64,000 nt of DNA. Origin: Brachionus plicatilis. Taxonomy: Eukaryota > Rotifera > Eurotatoria > Ploima > Brachionidae. The notes under the pieces were generated by a model. That model searched no databases. It saw only the letters and a program-made list of their open reading frames with translations, and had not been told where the DNA came from. The stretch's first letter is position 1; each line of letters begins with the position of its first letter. Positions 35,401-43,059 of the stretch are shown one piece after another. The stretch covers positions 465,630 to 529,629 of the forward strand of contig QEOQ01000515.1 in assembly GCA_010279815.1 (NCBI GenBank). Direction: 5' to 3'. The position numbers were made by a program, and so were the translations under genes.

Positions 35401-38400
35401 TGGGTTTGCTTTAGTTATTTGCCATATAAAATAAATAAAGAATTTTTATGTGATGATTGTAAAGATTAAATCTTCCTTTTATTAAATTTCTTTAAAAATC
35501 ACTCTTGTTTTGTTTCGAATAAATTAAATTAAATGAGTTAAATAATTTTATTAGAAAATTCAAAAATTTTCTTCCTAAATAGGTAAAATGGGTTAAAAGG
35601 GTTAAAATTCTGTTTTTGGGGTTAAATTTCTGGGCAATTATATACAATTTTAGTGGTAACCGAGTTAACCCTTTTGACCCTTTTGAGCCTCACATAATTA
35701 ACCGCGGAGCTAAAGGGGTTATTCAAAAATTTCGAAAAAATTGGGTGACCATTTTTGAAGTTTTTCAACAAAATGGGTGCGAAATAATCAATAAAAAAAA
35801 TATGGTCACCCGGTTAGACTAGGTTACCATAATAAAATAAAAATTAAAATATTAAAATTTAAAAACGTTATGTTGAAATATAGAGACAAAAAAAGTTACT
35901 ATGAAAAAAAAAAAATACCTATCAACAATAGAGATGACGACACCGATAACGATGCTGAAATCGAAGAAAAGCCTAACAAAAAAATAAGGAAGGCTAATAG
36001 AAGTTATGTTCATCATGACGACTTTCAAACTTACAAAGAAGCAATTGACCTTGTGCTTGAAAATTTTGAAGACAATTCGTGGGCTGCCAAAGAAAAAAAG
36101 GGTCTTACCAGTGACTTTATGTCGATTTAGTGACCAGGTATTTTTTCTGACTGGTTACCTAATATGTGACCAGGCAGTATTATTATTAAAATAAAGAATT
36201 TTTTTTTTTAATTTTATTATTTAAGTGACCAGTTTGACATTGGTCACATAAATTTCTTTTAAGCTAAATAAAATTTAATTGTAAATATACGGTACGGTTG
36301 ACATTGACAAAAAAAATCTAAAATTAGGTGGTAAAGGCAAAATTGGGGAGATCGATGAGGGCCTTTATGCCAGAGTAAAACACACAAAAGGTACTTTTCA
36401 AAGTTATCCACATATGGAAATAATAATAATAATAATATTTATTCAATGAACGCCTTGTAGGCGATGTAAAAATAAAAATAAAATAATAAAATAATAAAAT
36501 AAAATAATTAAACAATTAGGACAAAAATAATTGTAAGACAAATGAAGAGTACTTTTCCATAGCGAATTTTAAATGTTCATAAATACATAATTTTTTTTTT
36601 CTTTAATTTTCTAAATTATTATTCAAGTTTTTAGTTAGTAAAGTTTCTATTTTCTAGTTTCTGTTTTCTTTTTTTTTTCATTTTCTTTTCTTTTTTTTAT
36701 TTTTTGACCTCACCACTCAAGGACTCAAATCACGATCAAATCGAACTAGGAGAACAATAAGCAAACAATTCAAACCAAAGTCAATCGAAACCACTTCAAT
36801 AATGGACGTGTTTTAAATAATGAAAAAATAATGAAAATAATGAAAAAATGAGCGTGGTGTAAAGCAACTTATCGCAAAAATACATAAATAATTTTTTTTA
36901 TTGAATTTTTATAATTAACGTAACCATCCGAATTGAGTGACACGCTGTTATAACATGTAAAAGATTCTATAGTGACATGTCACTAAAAAATTTAATGACA
37001 TGTCCAGAGTTGTTCCTCAGGTCGCTATTTTTCAAGTCTTTCGACCAAAAAGTCAAGTCAAGTCTAAACTTGACTTTTTTTATGAGTAAATTTACTTAAT
37101 AATTTAATAATCTTACTTGATAATAATTTTAAGATTTATTATCAAGATCTATATATAAATATTTTTTTATTTAATGAATTCTTTAAAATTGTTTTAATAA
37201 AATTATTCTCAATGAAATTGAACTTTTCTTTCTTTATTAGCATTCTACGTAAATAATTATCTTAAATTAACTGGTCCCGTTTAAATTCAATTGAAGATTT
37301 TAAAAATTTAATTGCTGACCCGTTGTTTTTATCTTTTTATTGGAATGTGCAGCATTCAAATCGTAAGTGTCTAATTAACATGACTAATTTCAACATGATA
37401 TTAATTTCATAAAGTCGATCTTTTAATATTCTTTTTATTACATTTTTTTGAATAAATAATTGAGCTCAATCATCCGTCTCTAGGTTTTAAAAGCAATCAA
37501 AAAATCAATTAAAAAGATTTAAAATAATAAGTGAAAAAGTGTTTCTCTCAAAAAAATTTTAAAACGTTCAAGTATTTTTTCACTAAAATTTGATTTTTGA
37601 GAAAAAAAAATGCATTTATTATTTATGAATGTTTTTTCAATTAATTTTCAGCTGAAAAATATAAATTAATAATTAAATTTTATTTTTTTTTAAAAATTGT
37701 TGTTTTGCTACATGGAATAACTTTCAAATTTTATAAATATTTAAAATTATATAAAAAAATAATAAGAAAATATTTAAAACTAAAACACTGCTATTAATTT
37801 AAATAATGTTAAACTTTATGAATTGAACGAAAGATATGTAGCGGAAGGACTGCGTCAGTCTGTTCCATTTGTTGCCAAGCTAGTTGATGAATATAAAGCG
37901 GATTTTGAATCAAGAAATGTAGAACACCCGACTCCATTGAGTTATTGCTATCTTACTATCTTTTCTTTCTTTCCTGAACTGTTCAATACTTAAACATTTT
38001 GCGCCTGTCATTACTTAAAATTTGTCTATTTTAATTGTCTTTTATATTTTATTTTATTTTTTAAAAAAACATATAAATAAACTAAATAAATAATAATCAA
38101 TAATTTTATTTTTTTTTTATTTTTTATTTTTTTGATTGTGTACTTCAGTTCACATTTCTAGGTAGCGCCGATTGCAATATGATTAAAATAACTAGTCTCA
38201 AAACCATATATCCAAAAGTAACAAGTACTTCAAAATAGCTCAATCAAGTCTATTTACAATATCCCCTTTGACACCCTGTCAGAAATTTTTTATAATTTTC
38301 TTGAAGAAATTAAATTAGATACAATAAAGCTAAGGCTAGAAAAACTATTTATTAGACACTTAAAAAATTGTTTCAGTCACAACCTTTCGAAAGAATACGT

Positions 38401-40510
38401 TGATGTTGATTGTTGAAAGCTCAAGAATACCTGACTTTAAAACTCCCTGGTCACTTGTCTCAAAGAATTTGCAGCAGTGGTCAGTTCAAAGCTTGTAACT
38501 TTTCTAAAACGAATTTGTCATTTCTTCTTTAAACTCTAACACTGTTTAAAAATTTCTCTATCAATGGCGAAAGGAGTTCAATTACTCAAAGACATTTAAA
38601 AAATTTATTAAATAAACTATTAAAAAAAAAAAGAAAATCTTAAGAATAATCTAATTTGTAATGATGGTATATCAGATTCAATTTGGTTATGTCTTAGCAA
38701 TTTAAGAATTTAAACATCACAGAATTCTCTTAAATGAGCTAATTTGAAATAAAATAAATTCATAAATTTTGGTCCAAGTTCTCTTGCCTTCTAACTTTCA
38801 AAATCGGTCTTTTTTCTTCTTTATTTATTTTTTCTTTTCTTTTAATTTTAATTATTTTTATATAAAATTTTTTATTTTTTAGTAGTAGTAATAGTAGAAG
38901 TAGTATAAATGCTGAGGGAGGCTTGAGTCTCCAAGAAGTGGCGCACGTAGACGCCCCACTATAACAGCCTACGACCAATTTTTTTATATAAGCTATTTTT
39001 AGATAACTTATTTTTATATATTTTTAAATAACTTAATTTTCATATTTTATAAACAAATTTTGTTTTATTTTCTAATATCCTATTTTTAGAACTATTTTTA
39101 ATCTTAGTGGTAACAACAAAAGTTTTATAAAAAATTAAGTCAATTCTCTTTTTAAAAATGCTTGTTTTAGTTACACACTTAGTCTCCTTATCTAGAGTAT
39201 TTCAATTACCCGCAGTACGGTTTGTAAAAAGTTGTGTCGCACTCCACAATCGCTCAATAGCTTTATGACAAGTTCTTGTGTTACCTGTCGGGCTGTCTAG
39301 ACCATCCGAAGCAAGCTCTTGATCCCCATATATGAATGTCACCTGATCGTGTTGAATTTTGTGAAGTTGAATGAGATCACCTCGCCTGCGTCTCTCTTCA
39401 AGTGTGGTCCATCCTAGAGCCTCACTCCTTAATTTAGATAGGGTTTTGATTTCAGTTCAGAAACCATTTTCGAGAATATACGCTAAACTTGCTCGAGGAC
39501 ATCGATATCGCTTCCTCGATAGGGATTCCACGCTCCTACTGCAAACTTTTTTTTTTTATTTGTAATTTTTTATTTTTTACTTCTTCTTATAGGAGGTTAA
39601 TTCATCAATAAATAAAATAATTTTTTTTTTAAAACTTAAAAAATTCTGTGGACAAAAAAATAGCATTAAGAAAAAATAATTAGAATATGAGTGAAAAAAT
39701 CTTCTGATAAAAAATAATTTTTTATAATTCTGGGAAAAAAAATTAGCCGAAGAAAAAAATATAGGCCATATTGAATGTCCTTTTTTTAAATACAAAAAAA
39801 AAAGAATATAAATAATCCTTACCTCTAATTATTTCTATGAAATCATCATAAATTAAGTCGTTTAGCTGCTCGAGCGATTTATAATATTTTATAATTAATC
39901 CTTTTTTGGCCAATTTCATTTTAAGATGTTTGATTTTAGTGTCGCATAGATCACTTTCGGCTTCGTGTTTCCTAAGCTCTGCTTTTCGTTTTTCAATTGG
40001 CAAATGCGAGTACAACTCTTCGAAGTACTCGAATTGTCTGAAATAGAATCTGTAAAATGGGTGAGCTTTAGAGTCATGCAAAGCCTGATTAATCTGGTGT
40101 TCTAGCAGGCCGTTGTTGAATGTCTGTTCGTTGATCACAGAGCTGAATCCAGTTTGGGCAGCGATTACATAACTTTTTTCCAGCCAGTTCATTTCGAGTC
40201 TAACGGAAGAGTCGCTGAACAGGAGTGTGTTGGCCTGGGAGTCGGTCAAGTGGGGTCCGTACTGGTGGCCGAGAAGACCGATAAAAAAGGGAGAGCATTT
40301 TCTAATGGCAGTCAGTAGGAGTCTGAGGAGACCCCCGCTGCGGACCAGGTCGTTCGACTCGGTCCAGTCTATTAGAACGGGGTCAAAGTTGACATTAAGT
40401 CGGATGAGCCGCTCTCTCAGCTTGGGAAATGTTATGTCGCGCAGAAAATTTATTTCGTCCCTGAACTCGTCCTGATTACAACAAACATAGGGGTTTATGT
40501 TCGAAAACAT
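19452..40510 (-). CDS. DUF4062-NACHT-TPR protein (TTC41/NPHP3-like), gene span with at least seven exons
   Basis: Exons in transcription order: 40510-39823, (one not found), 34158-32690, 29106-28367, 25827-25277, 20673-20527, 20478-19452. All junctions from 34158 onward agree in reading phase. Exon 1 leaves one base and the 34158 exon needs two from before, so a missing exon of length 3n+1 must lie between 39.8 and 34.2 kb. The found exons encode about 1,540 residues: an N-terminal DUF4062-like module, a NACHT-type P-loop ATPase, a helical region and C-terminal tetratricopeptide repeats. This is the architecture of TTC41 (Grp94-neighbouring nucleotidase) and of nephrocystin-3, a ciliary protein; family assignment between them is uncertain. 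It probably acts as a cytosolic ATP-dependent scaffold. Introns of up to ~5.7 kb are filled with transposon remains. Confidence 0.85.
20527..20673 (-). CDS. TTC41/NPHP3-like gene, short TPR exon
   Basis: A 147-base exon found by phase and motif: acceptor tatttaag, donor AATA followed by gtaaaa. It encodes VQQINFQQANRFFHEALDL and then SIRWYGKFHSNTSKIYHYYG, a textbook TPR. One base at its start completes a Glu codon with the exon ending at 25277, and two bases at its end complete Tyr with the next exon. It is only 48 bases from the last exon. Confidence 0.82.
21240..22260. repeat. Region dense in TTGTCAAT / ATTGACAA motifs
   Basis: The words TTTGTCAATTAA, TTTTGTCAATTA and TTGTCAATAAA recur through 21240-21480, and the inverse ATTGACAAA, TTATTGACA through 21788-21960. 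Clustered short motifs of this kind look like subterminal repeats of the MULE whose C-terminus lies at 22495-22886; a second MULE (59.2-60.9 kb) has TGACAAAT repeats on its matching side. A LINE-like tail (21975-22040) interrupts the block. Confidence 0.45.
21975..22042 (-). repeat. LINE-like 3' tail, minus orientation
   Basis: On the minus strand: GTCCTTGATTGGAC hairpin, then TTTATTGAATAAATAATAAA and an AAT microsatellite, the same layout as the other tails in this window. Confidence 0.5.
22495..22886 (-). pseudogene. MULE transposase C-terminus with SWIM zinc finger
   Basis: About 130 residues with KCTCPIFFKHYICKHLVGLA, a SWIM finger (Cys-x-Cys then Cys-x-His), followed by a Pro-rich linker and an AT-hook-like KRKRGRPNKATKALL. 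This matches the end of Mutator-like element transposases. The same arrangement is seen at 59290-59550. The DDE domain upstream is missing, so it is a fragment inside an intron of the TTC41-like gene. Confidence 0.78.
23080..23290. repeat. TACTGATCA-type short repeats
   Basis: TACTGATCA or TACTGACCA followed by T/A-rich spacers occurs at least four times within about 200 bases, with an inverted pair around TACTGGTAAATTTTACCA. It may be the other end of the MULE remnant at 22.5 kb. No coding content. Confidence 0.35.
24465..24636. mobile_element. MITE with ~40-bp terminal inverted repeats
   Basis: Left arm ACATGTTCTGTAAATTG ... GATACATCCTTTGTACCA and right arm TGGTACAAAGGATGTATC ... CAATTTACAGAACAT pair over about 40 bases around an 80-base centre. 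No coding content. Confidence 0.7.
25277..25827 (-). CDS. TTC41/NPHP3-like gene, helical-repeat exon
   Basis: Acceptor ataaaaaacag, donor ATGA followed by gtaagtt. It encodes 183 residues of all-alpha character, starting KYPLSDTEKLRYSHLLEQ and including ALKFIIKCIEVLQDLF and NMALLLLKVNNLDAAGVLL, consistent with degenerate TPR helices. Phase 0 in and phase 2 out fit both neighbours. The last residues (LFISGLYE) lead directly into the TPR of the 20673 exon. Confidence 0.85.
26826..27294. mobile_element. Palindromised copy of the GGCAA...TTGAAGTT MITE
   Basis: The outer ends read GCTTGAAGTTCATGA and TGATCATGAACTTCAAGTTGCC. Unlike the 2645-3159 copy, the whole interior is also inverted: both halves carry AAATTAGATTTTT or TAATTTCATCATTTTTATTA and meet at AAAGGTATCAATTTGGAAACCTTTA. 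It therefore consists of two facing copies of the right half of the element. Confidence 0.75.
27405..27985. mobile_element. TIR element (TGTTGATTxGATCATTG) with ~110-bp arms
   Basis: The left arm begins GTGTTGATTAGATCATTGAA and includes AAGAACGATTTTTGCCATTT. The right arm is its inverse, ending AATGATCAAATCAACACTG. Arms of about 110 bases carry TTTTTACGTAAATTTTCGC. There is no transposase. The terminal CAGTGxxGATTxGA word is shared with the element at 44644-46284. Confidence 0.7.
28367..29106 (-). CDS. TTC41/NPHP3-like gene, post-NACHT helical exon
   Basis: Acceptor ttctcaag, donor TCAG followed by gtaggc. It begins with two bases that complete an Asp codon with the NACHT exon and encodes 246 residues, including a long polar helix (EESAALFKQNISSKQKEIHN) and HVHELIHHLYMSFDIRNLHK. 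This resembles the helical segment that links the STAND ATPase to the TPR array. It ends in phase 0, matching the next exon. Confidence 0.8.
29334..29679. mobile_element. Full copy of the TCTCTCTGCAAAATGC MITE
   Basis: Long inverted repeats (>150 bases per arm) run from GCAAATTATAGGTTTAAAATC to GATCCTAAACTTCAATATGCC, with the strongly conserved inner parts TCTCTCTGCAAAATGCTAAA and GAGGCTCTGCAAAAACTCTGC. The outermost GGCATATTGAAGTTTAGGATC resembles the GGCAAATTGAAGTTCATGATC ends of the 2645-3159 element, suggesting that the two families use related transposases. Confidence 0.78.
29825..30110. mobile_element. MITE with AAAAGAACAGAA ends
   Basis: Left AAAAGAACAGAAAATAATGT ... CAAAGTTGCATCAA and right TTGATGCAACTTTGAACC ... 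TTGTTCTGTTCTTTT are inverted over ~100 bases with indels. The centre contains GTCTGCTAAATTTGCAGAG. It ends close to the truncated LINE that starts near 30165. Confidence 0.65.
31224..31921. mobile_element. ~700-bp TIR insertion inside the LINE
   Basis: GACAAAATATAGAAAGA at its left (twice, 31223 and 31254) and TCTTTCTATATTTTGTC at its right face each other. It splits the reverse-transcriptase coding sequence between RLRPAKKS and the ETKLKLYNS segment. The interior includes a LINE-like 3' tail (31732-31780) and a short frame LRLVTDYKSENIEAFLKG that resembles the C-terminal part of a LINE ORF1, so it is itself composite. Confidence 0.65.
31732..31782 (+). repeat. LINE-like 3' tail (GAGC-TAAT-GCTC hairpin)
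   Basis: CTGAAGGAGCTAATGCTCGA is followed by TATACAAATAAATAAATA. It is preceded by T-rich sequence like that upstream of the 4942 tail. It lies within the TIR insertion. Confidence 0.55.
32420..32667. repeat. Two ~82-bp direct repeats 166 bp apart
   Basis: A unit from ATGTCCAAATTGAATAAAAA through GGTACCAAATTAAAGCTGAG to TTAGTGCTTTTTACAGAAT occurs at 32420 and 32586 with very few differences. It lies between the LINE end and the donor of the NACHT exon, inside the intron. Confidence 0.8.
32690..34158 (-). CDS. TTC41/NPHP3-like gene, NACHT P-loop exon
   Basis: Acceptor aagtattag, donor TTGG followed by gtaagtt; 489 codons. A Walker A motif GPRGHGKTTF sits about 115 residues in. A Walker B-like ASIFIDGLSELS lies about 100 residues later, followed by a sensor-like KFVFSVRDSSEFYRE. 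The C-terminal third (ETVMRLLNRLGYVDLLAI and HVYFKEAVQALLL) looks like the winged-helix and lid typical of STAND ATPases. Base composition is notably less AT-rich than the flanking introns. It should bind and hydrolyse ATP/GTP as an oligomerisation switch (inference from the family). Confidence 0.92.
34390..34492 (-). repeat. LINE-like 3' tail and AAAT microsatellite
   Basis: On the minus strand: GTACACTAGCTCAATACAGA then TAAACAAACAAATAAATAAA. A separate AAAT run (34452-34482) on the plus strand borders the next element. Confidence 0.5.
34495..35828. mobile_element. TIR element with GGGTTA-rich ends and an AT-hook/PHD-finger gene
   Basis: The perfect 15-base inverted termini GGTAACCTAGTCTAA lie at 34495-34509 and, inverted, at 35814-35828. 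Both subterminal regions are crowded with GGGTTA/TAACCC-like words (e.g. AAAGGGGTTATGGGTTAATA on the left; AACCCTTTTGACCCTTTT and ATGGGTTAAAAGGGTTAAAA on the right), while the middle is ordinary AT-rich sequence with one decayed gene. AT is repeated directly outside both ends, a possible 2-bp target duplication but ambiguous. No DDE transposase is visible. It lies inside the intron between exon 1 and the NACHT exon. Confidence 0.72.
35109..35470 (+). pseudogene. AT-hook and PHD-finger protein remnant within the TIR element
   Basis: Starts with ATG (MSQNKEIQSKK). After a frame change, one frame reads KKGTGRGRGRPRKLVESK, an AT-hook, and then LCSSCETKM ... SCEECSNWVCFSYL ... FLCDDCKD. The spacing Cys-x2-Cys, Cys-x2-Cys, Trp-x-Cys, Cys-x2-Cys is that of a PHD-type zinc finger at the C-terminus, ending with TAA near 35468. 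At least two in-frame stops and one frame change show decay. DNA- plus chromatin-binding domains of this kind occur in accessory proteins of some eukaryotic DNA transposons; here the partner transposase is absent. Confidence 0.6.
35870..36130 (+). pseudogene. Possible MULE N-terminal fragment
   Basis: 86 residues, basic and acidic, with KKIRKANRSYVHHDDFQTYK and EAIDLVLENFEDNSWAAKE. It resembles the N-terminal part of MULE proteins before the zinc-finger-like FLYWCH region; the 60.9-kb MULE has FHHDGNFFTYKYK at the same place. Followed by short GTGACCAG repeats (36130-36240). Identity is tentative. Confidence 0.35.
36290..36422 (+). pseudogene. Merlin/ISXO2-like transposase fragment
   Basis: One frame reads LKLGGKGKIGEIDEGLYARV and then KHTKGTF. 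This fits the block around the first catalytic aspartate of Merlin (ISXO2-like) transposases, usually GGPGKxVEIDES with a following K/R-rich turn. The frame is cut 3' by a LINE-like tail at 36425. Only about 43 residues remain. Confidence 0.6.
36425..36492 (-). repeat. LINE-like 3' tail, reverse orientation
   Basis: The minus strand reads TACATCGCCTACAAGGCGTT, CATTGAATAAATATT and an ATT microsatellite; it is the inverted twin of 17868-17918. Confidence 0.65.
36500..37780. other. Intronic AT-rich sequence, no gene
   Basis: Contains a weak AAGTC-type MITE remnant (37008-37090, CAGAGTTGTT ... AAGTCAAGTCAAGTC) and A/T runs; nothing else recognised. Confidence 0.5.
37800..38105 (+). pseudogene. 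Probable LINE ORF end with 3' tail
   Basis: A frame reads LNERYVAEGLRQSVPFVAKL and VDEYKADFESRNVEHPTPL and stops at 37992. It is followed by a T-rich 3' region and AAATAAACTAAATAAATAAT. The layout (short polar C-terminus, T-rich UTR, AAAT tail) fits the 3' end of a non-LTR retrotransposon. The T-rich region shares ATTGCTATCTT with that before the 31732 tail. Confidence 0.4.
38880..38980 (-). repeat. Higher-GC retroelement-like 3' segment with ACT microsatellite
   Basis: On the minus strand a GC-rich stretch (GGGGCGTCTACGTGCGCCAC, then GGAGACTCAAGCCTCCCTC) leads into TACTACTTCTACTATTACTACTAC. It could be the 3' UTR of the LINE whose coding end lies at 39.2-39.5 kb on the same strand. Confidence 0.4.
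39170..39545 (-). pseudogene. LINE (CR1/Jockey-like) ORF2 C-terminal fragment
   Basis: The minus strand carries VGAWNPYRGSDIDVLEQVQ and, after frame changes, TTLEERRRRGDLIQLHKIQH. These are two consecutive hallmarks of the region after the reverse transcriptase in CR1/Jockey-type LINEs (WxPY...DIxxLExVQ; LexRRxRGDLI). No RT core remains upstream. Confidence 0.75.
39823..40510 (-). CDS. TTC41/NPHP3-like gene, exon 1 (DUF4062-like domain)
   Basis: Starts ATG at 40510. The first 90 residues show the DUF4062 pattern: YVCCNQDEFRDEINFLRDI, a second block ending VLIDWTESND, then FFIGLLGHQYGPHL. Later EHQINQALHD and FYRFYFRQ and a coiled segment precede YKSLEQLNDLIYDDFIEIIR. The donor AGAG followed by gtaagg is at 39822. 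It is 230 codons in length and leaves one base for the next codon. The N-terminal 19 codons lie within the duplicated block that recurs at 47852-47912, where the start ATG is mutated to ATC. Confidence 0.9.
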
Positions 40511-41023
40511 GTTGGGTTTTGAATAAAAAAAAAGGAGTCTTAGGATTTAAAACTATTTTATTAGGTAAAATTGAAAATTAAAAGTAAAAACTCGGTTGTC
40601 ATGGAAACCGTATTTTGAAAAATATTTACACTAGATTGTCGACTTTTCTAATACTGGATTATGATTAATTGAATTTGATACCAGACTCAAAAATGAATTG
40701 TTCGCTTGCATGAATAAATTCTATTCAAAAATAAAAATAACAAAAACAGAAAATTTAAATTAATTATTTTCAAAAGCTACCTGTAAAGAGCTGTTTATTG
40801 ACAGAGTCGATGAGCTAAACGACTGTTTGCCATTAGAAGAGCGATATTTGTTTACACACCAAATACTAGCAGCGAATACTTAAAAAGGGATTATAGGCCT
40901 TAGATGTGCGCAAGTCTAATATTAAGGTATTACTTGTGAATGTAAATAACAGGATTGCCACTGCTAGAAAAATAAACAACAAGCTTTTGTTTGACTGCTT
41001 TGTGCTGGAGCAAGTGAATGGAA
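40454..41023. repeat. Duplicated block, copy A
   Basis: About 570 bases match 47852-49241 at ~97% once the 817-bp insertion in copy B is removed. It covers the first codons of the TTC41-like gene, the ~355-base spacer and the C-terminal membrane segment of the upstream gene. GAAAATTT at 40749-40756 is the empty site of the insertion. Confidence 0.92.
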
Positions 41024-41120
41024 CAACTAAGTCAAGATTTTGCATTAGATTGCATTTTAGGAAAATTTTTTTGTTGAGGGAAACTTCCGATTGTTGATTT
41101 AACTGGACTTGGGAATACTT
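40866..41120 (-). CDS. Last exon of a membrane-anchored protein, copy A
   Basis: Possible acceptor atttaccag at 41121; stop TGA at 40866-40868. About 84 residues: a polar N-part (KYSQVQLNQQSEVSLNKKIF), then CSSTKQSNK, a single hydrophobic segment SLLFIFLAVAILLFTFTSNT and a 16-20-residue tail (DLRTSKAYNPFLSIRC). The membrane segment near the very C-terminus suggests a type I or tail-anchored protein. The C-terminal half is nearly identical to the copy B exon, but the N-part is only distantly similar, so it is a paralogous last exon or a converted pseudo-exon. It lies 355 bases upstream of the TTC41-like start, on the same strand. The family is unknown. Confidence 0.5.
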   Translation of the reverse strand, partial: KYSQVQLNQQSEVSLNKKIFLKCNLMQNLDLVVPFTCSSTKQSNKSLLFIFLAVAILLFTFTSNTLILDLRTSKAYNPFLSIRC

Positions 41121-41413
41121 CTGGTAAATAATTAAATTGAAACACAACAACAATATGATCTCATTGCTAAAAATTGAAAATATGTTTAGATTTTATTTTA
41201 CATGGATTTTCAGGTTGATGGGAAAAAATTCCGCTAAGAAAAAAATCCAGCAGAAAATTATCCACTCAAAAAATTATAATTACGTGATTATTTTTTTAAA
41301 ATTATTACAAAAACAATTAGTAATTAGATCAAATTTTTTTTTTAAAGGATATCCAATATCTTTTTTTTCTTAAATTTCTTATATTTGAGTCTTTAAATTT
41401 AACATTCTTGCTA

Positions 41414-42345
41414 AGGTGCCCCAAATGATAAACCGTAGCTAGTCAAAAAGCTTTAATTTAAAAAAAAAAACTCATTTTTGGGTTTTTCATGATGAAAGAT
41501 TTGAATTTTTCAAAAAAAAAACGATGGGTAAGCTTATATTTTTGAGCTGGAGCGGGTCCTTTTCTTCAAGGATTTTCGCCAGTTTTTCGGATCGACATGT
41601 ACCATAATTTTTTTTTTTAGCTTTTTCTGAAAATTTACATCAAATTACACCTGAAAAATAATTTTCTTTAATAGAAATAAGTTTTTTGAGTAATTGATTG
41701 ATGAAAAAAGAAAAAAAAATCGAAATTTTGCAATTTTGGTCTTTAAAATCTATTCCGACTAGGCAACACTTATGTTAAGCCGAAATTTTTTTTAATTTTA
41801 TTCTTTGACCAATTTGAAACAAAAGTAAGCTTTTTTTTTTGTTTGTTTAAAATTTCAGTTATAAAACGCGCTAAACAAAACCATATTTTTAACGTTTAAA
41901 ATTTTTATTAAGTATTTTTGACATTTTTCATTGAAAATAATTAAAATACATCAAAATTAAGTTTCTTTATTTAATTTTGTATTAAAATCTTTATTTTTTT
42001 TATGGGTTTGAGGGCAACTACTAGATTTAGCCCCGAATAATTTCGTTAAAACTTCTTGATAACTTGAGTCATTATTATACATATCTAATGCGACCCAAAA
42101 TCTATTCCAAAGTTTTACATTTAACTTTTTATCTTTAAAAAGTCTCAATCCATCTTTAATAAGATCGATCCGAAAAACTGGCGAAAATCCTTGAAAAAAA
42201 GGACCCCCTCCAGCTCAAAAATATAAGCTTACCCATCGTTTTTTTTTGAAAAATTCAAATTTTTCATCATGAAAAACCCTAAAATGAGTTTTTTTATAAT
42301 ATTTAAAGCTTTTTGACTAACTAAGGTTTATCATTTGGGGCACCT
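41414..42345. mobile_element. 932-bp TIR element (AGGTGCCCCAAATG) with TA target site
   Basis: Inverted repeats of about 190 bases (41414-41603 and 42162-42345) start AGGTGCCCCAAATGATAAAC and include CGATGGGTAAGCTTATATTT. TA flanks both ends (41412-41413 and 42346-42347), as in Tc1/mariner/pogo elements. The 560-base centre carries a small minus-strand frame. There is no recognisable transposase. Confidence 0.82.
41957..42148 (-). CDS. Small ORF of the AGGTGCCCC element
   Basis: 63 residues, basic: LFKDKKLNVKLWNRFWVALD then MYNNDSSYQEVLTKLFGAKS, ending KDFNTKLNKET. The frame continues upstream into the terminal repeat (FRIDLIKDGL), so the true start may lie in the repeat or on a lost exon. 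No domain is recognised; it may be the C-terminal scrap of a larger element protein. Confidence 0.35.
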   Translation of the reverse strand: MRLFKDKKLNVKLWNRFWVALDMYNNDSSYQEVLTKLFGAKSSSCPQTHKKNKDFNTKLNKET

Positions 42346-43059
42346 TATTTAATCATTCCAAAATCATATAAATCGTCAGTAACCTCTTGTTGTTGAATAC
42401 TCATGTATTCAGAAGACTCTTCATTAACAACTGCTTCATTAAAAACTTCATTCTCATTATTTTTTTCAGTTTTTTTGGCATTTTTCCTAATAGATATTTT
42501 TCTTTTACTAACTCTTCTCATTTTTTTTAATAAAAAAGTTGGTAGTTTTTCTTAAATCTGGATAAAAAAATAAAATTTTTAATCAAAAAAAGGAAAGCTA
42601 AATTTTGAAGAGAAAAATTTAAACTTTCTAATATCAATTTATTTTTTTCATTTTAAAAAGAATCAAGCGAGAAATAGGATTTATAAAAGTGTGTTTTTTC
42701 TGTTTTTAATCAAAGTTTGACGCAAAACTACGAGTCAATTAGAAAAAGTTAAAAATTAAAAAAAAACTCAGTTCAAAAGACATTTCAATTTTATAAAATT
42801 AATTCAAATATGATTTTAAAAATAATTTTTGTAAGTTTTTCAAATTATTTTTTGGTTTTCAAATTCTTACCAAAAATAATAAGAATATTAGTAAATCTAT
42901 GTTGTCTTTTGCAAAAAAACTAAAAATTCTATATAAAAACTAACTAGAAATTTGAATTCAGCATAAAAAATTACACTATGTTTCAAATTTAAAATTGAAT
43001 TTTTTGAATTTTGAATTGGCCGTTTTTAATTTTATCAAATTTTACTAAAATTATCTCAA

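Noticed and set aside
34495..35828. Interstitial telomere repeat array
   Set aside because: The GGGTTA-like words are irregularly spaced, degenerate and confined to the two ends of a TIR element, not a tandem telomeric tract.
38760..38978. 72-codon minus-strand frame with a poly-Leu run
   Set aside because: The Leu run is a translated ACT microsatellite at a retroelement-like 3' end.
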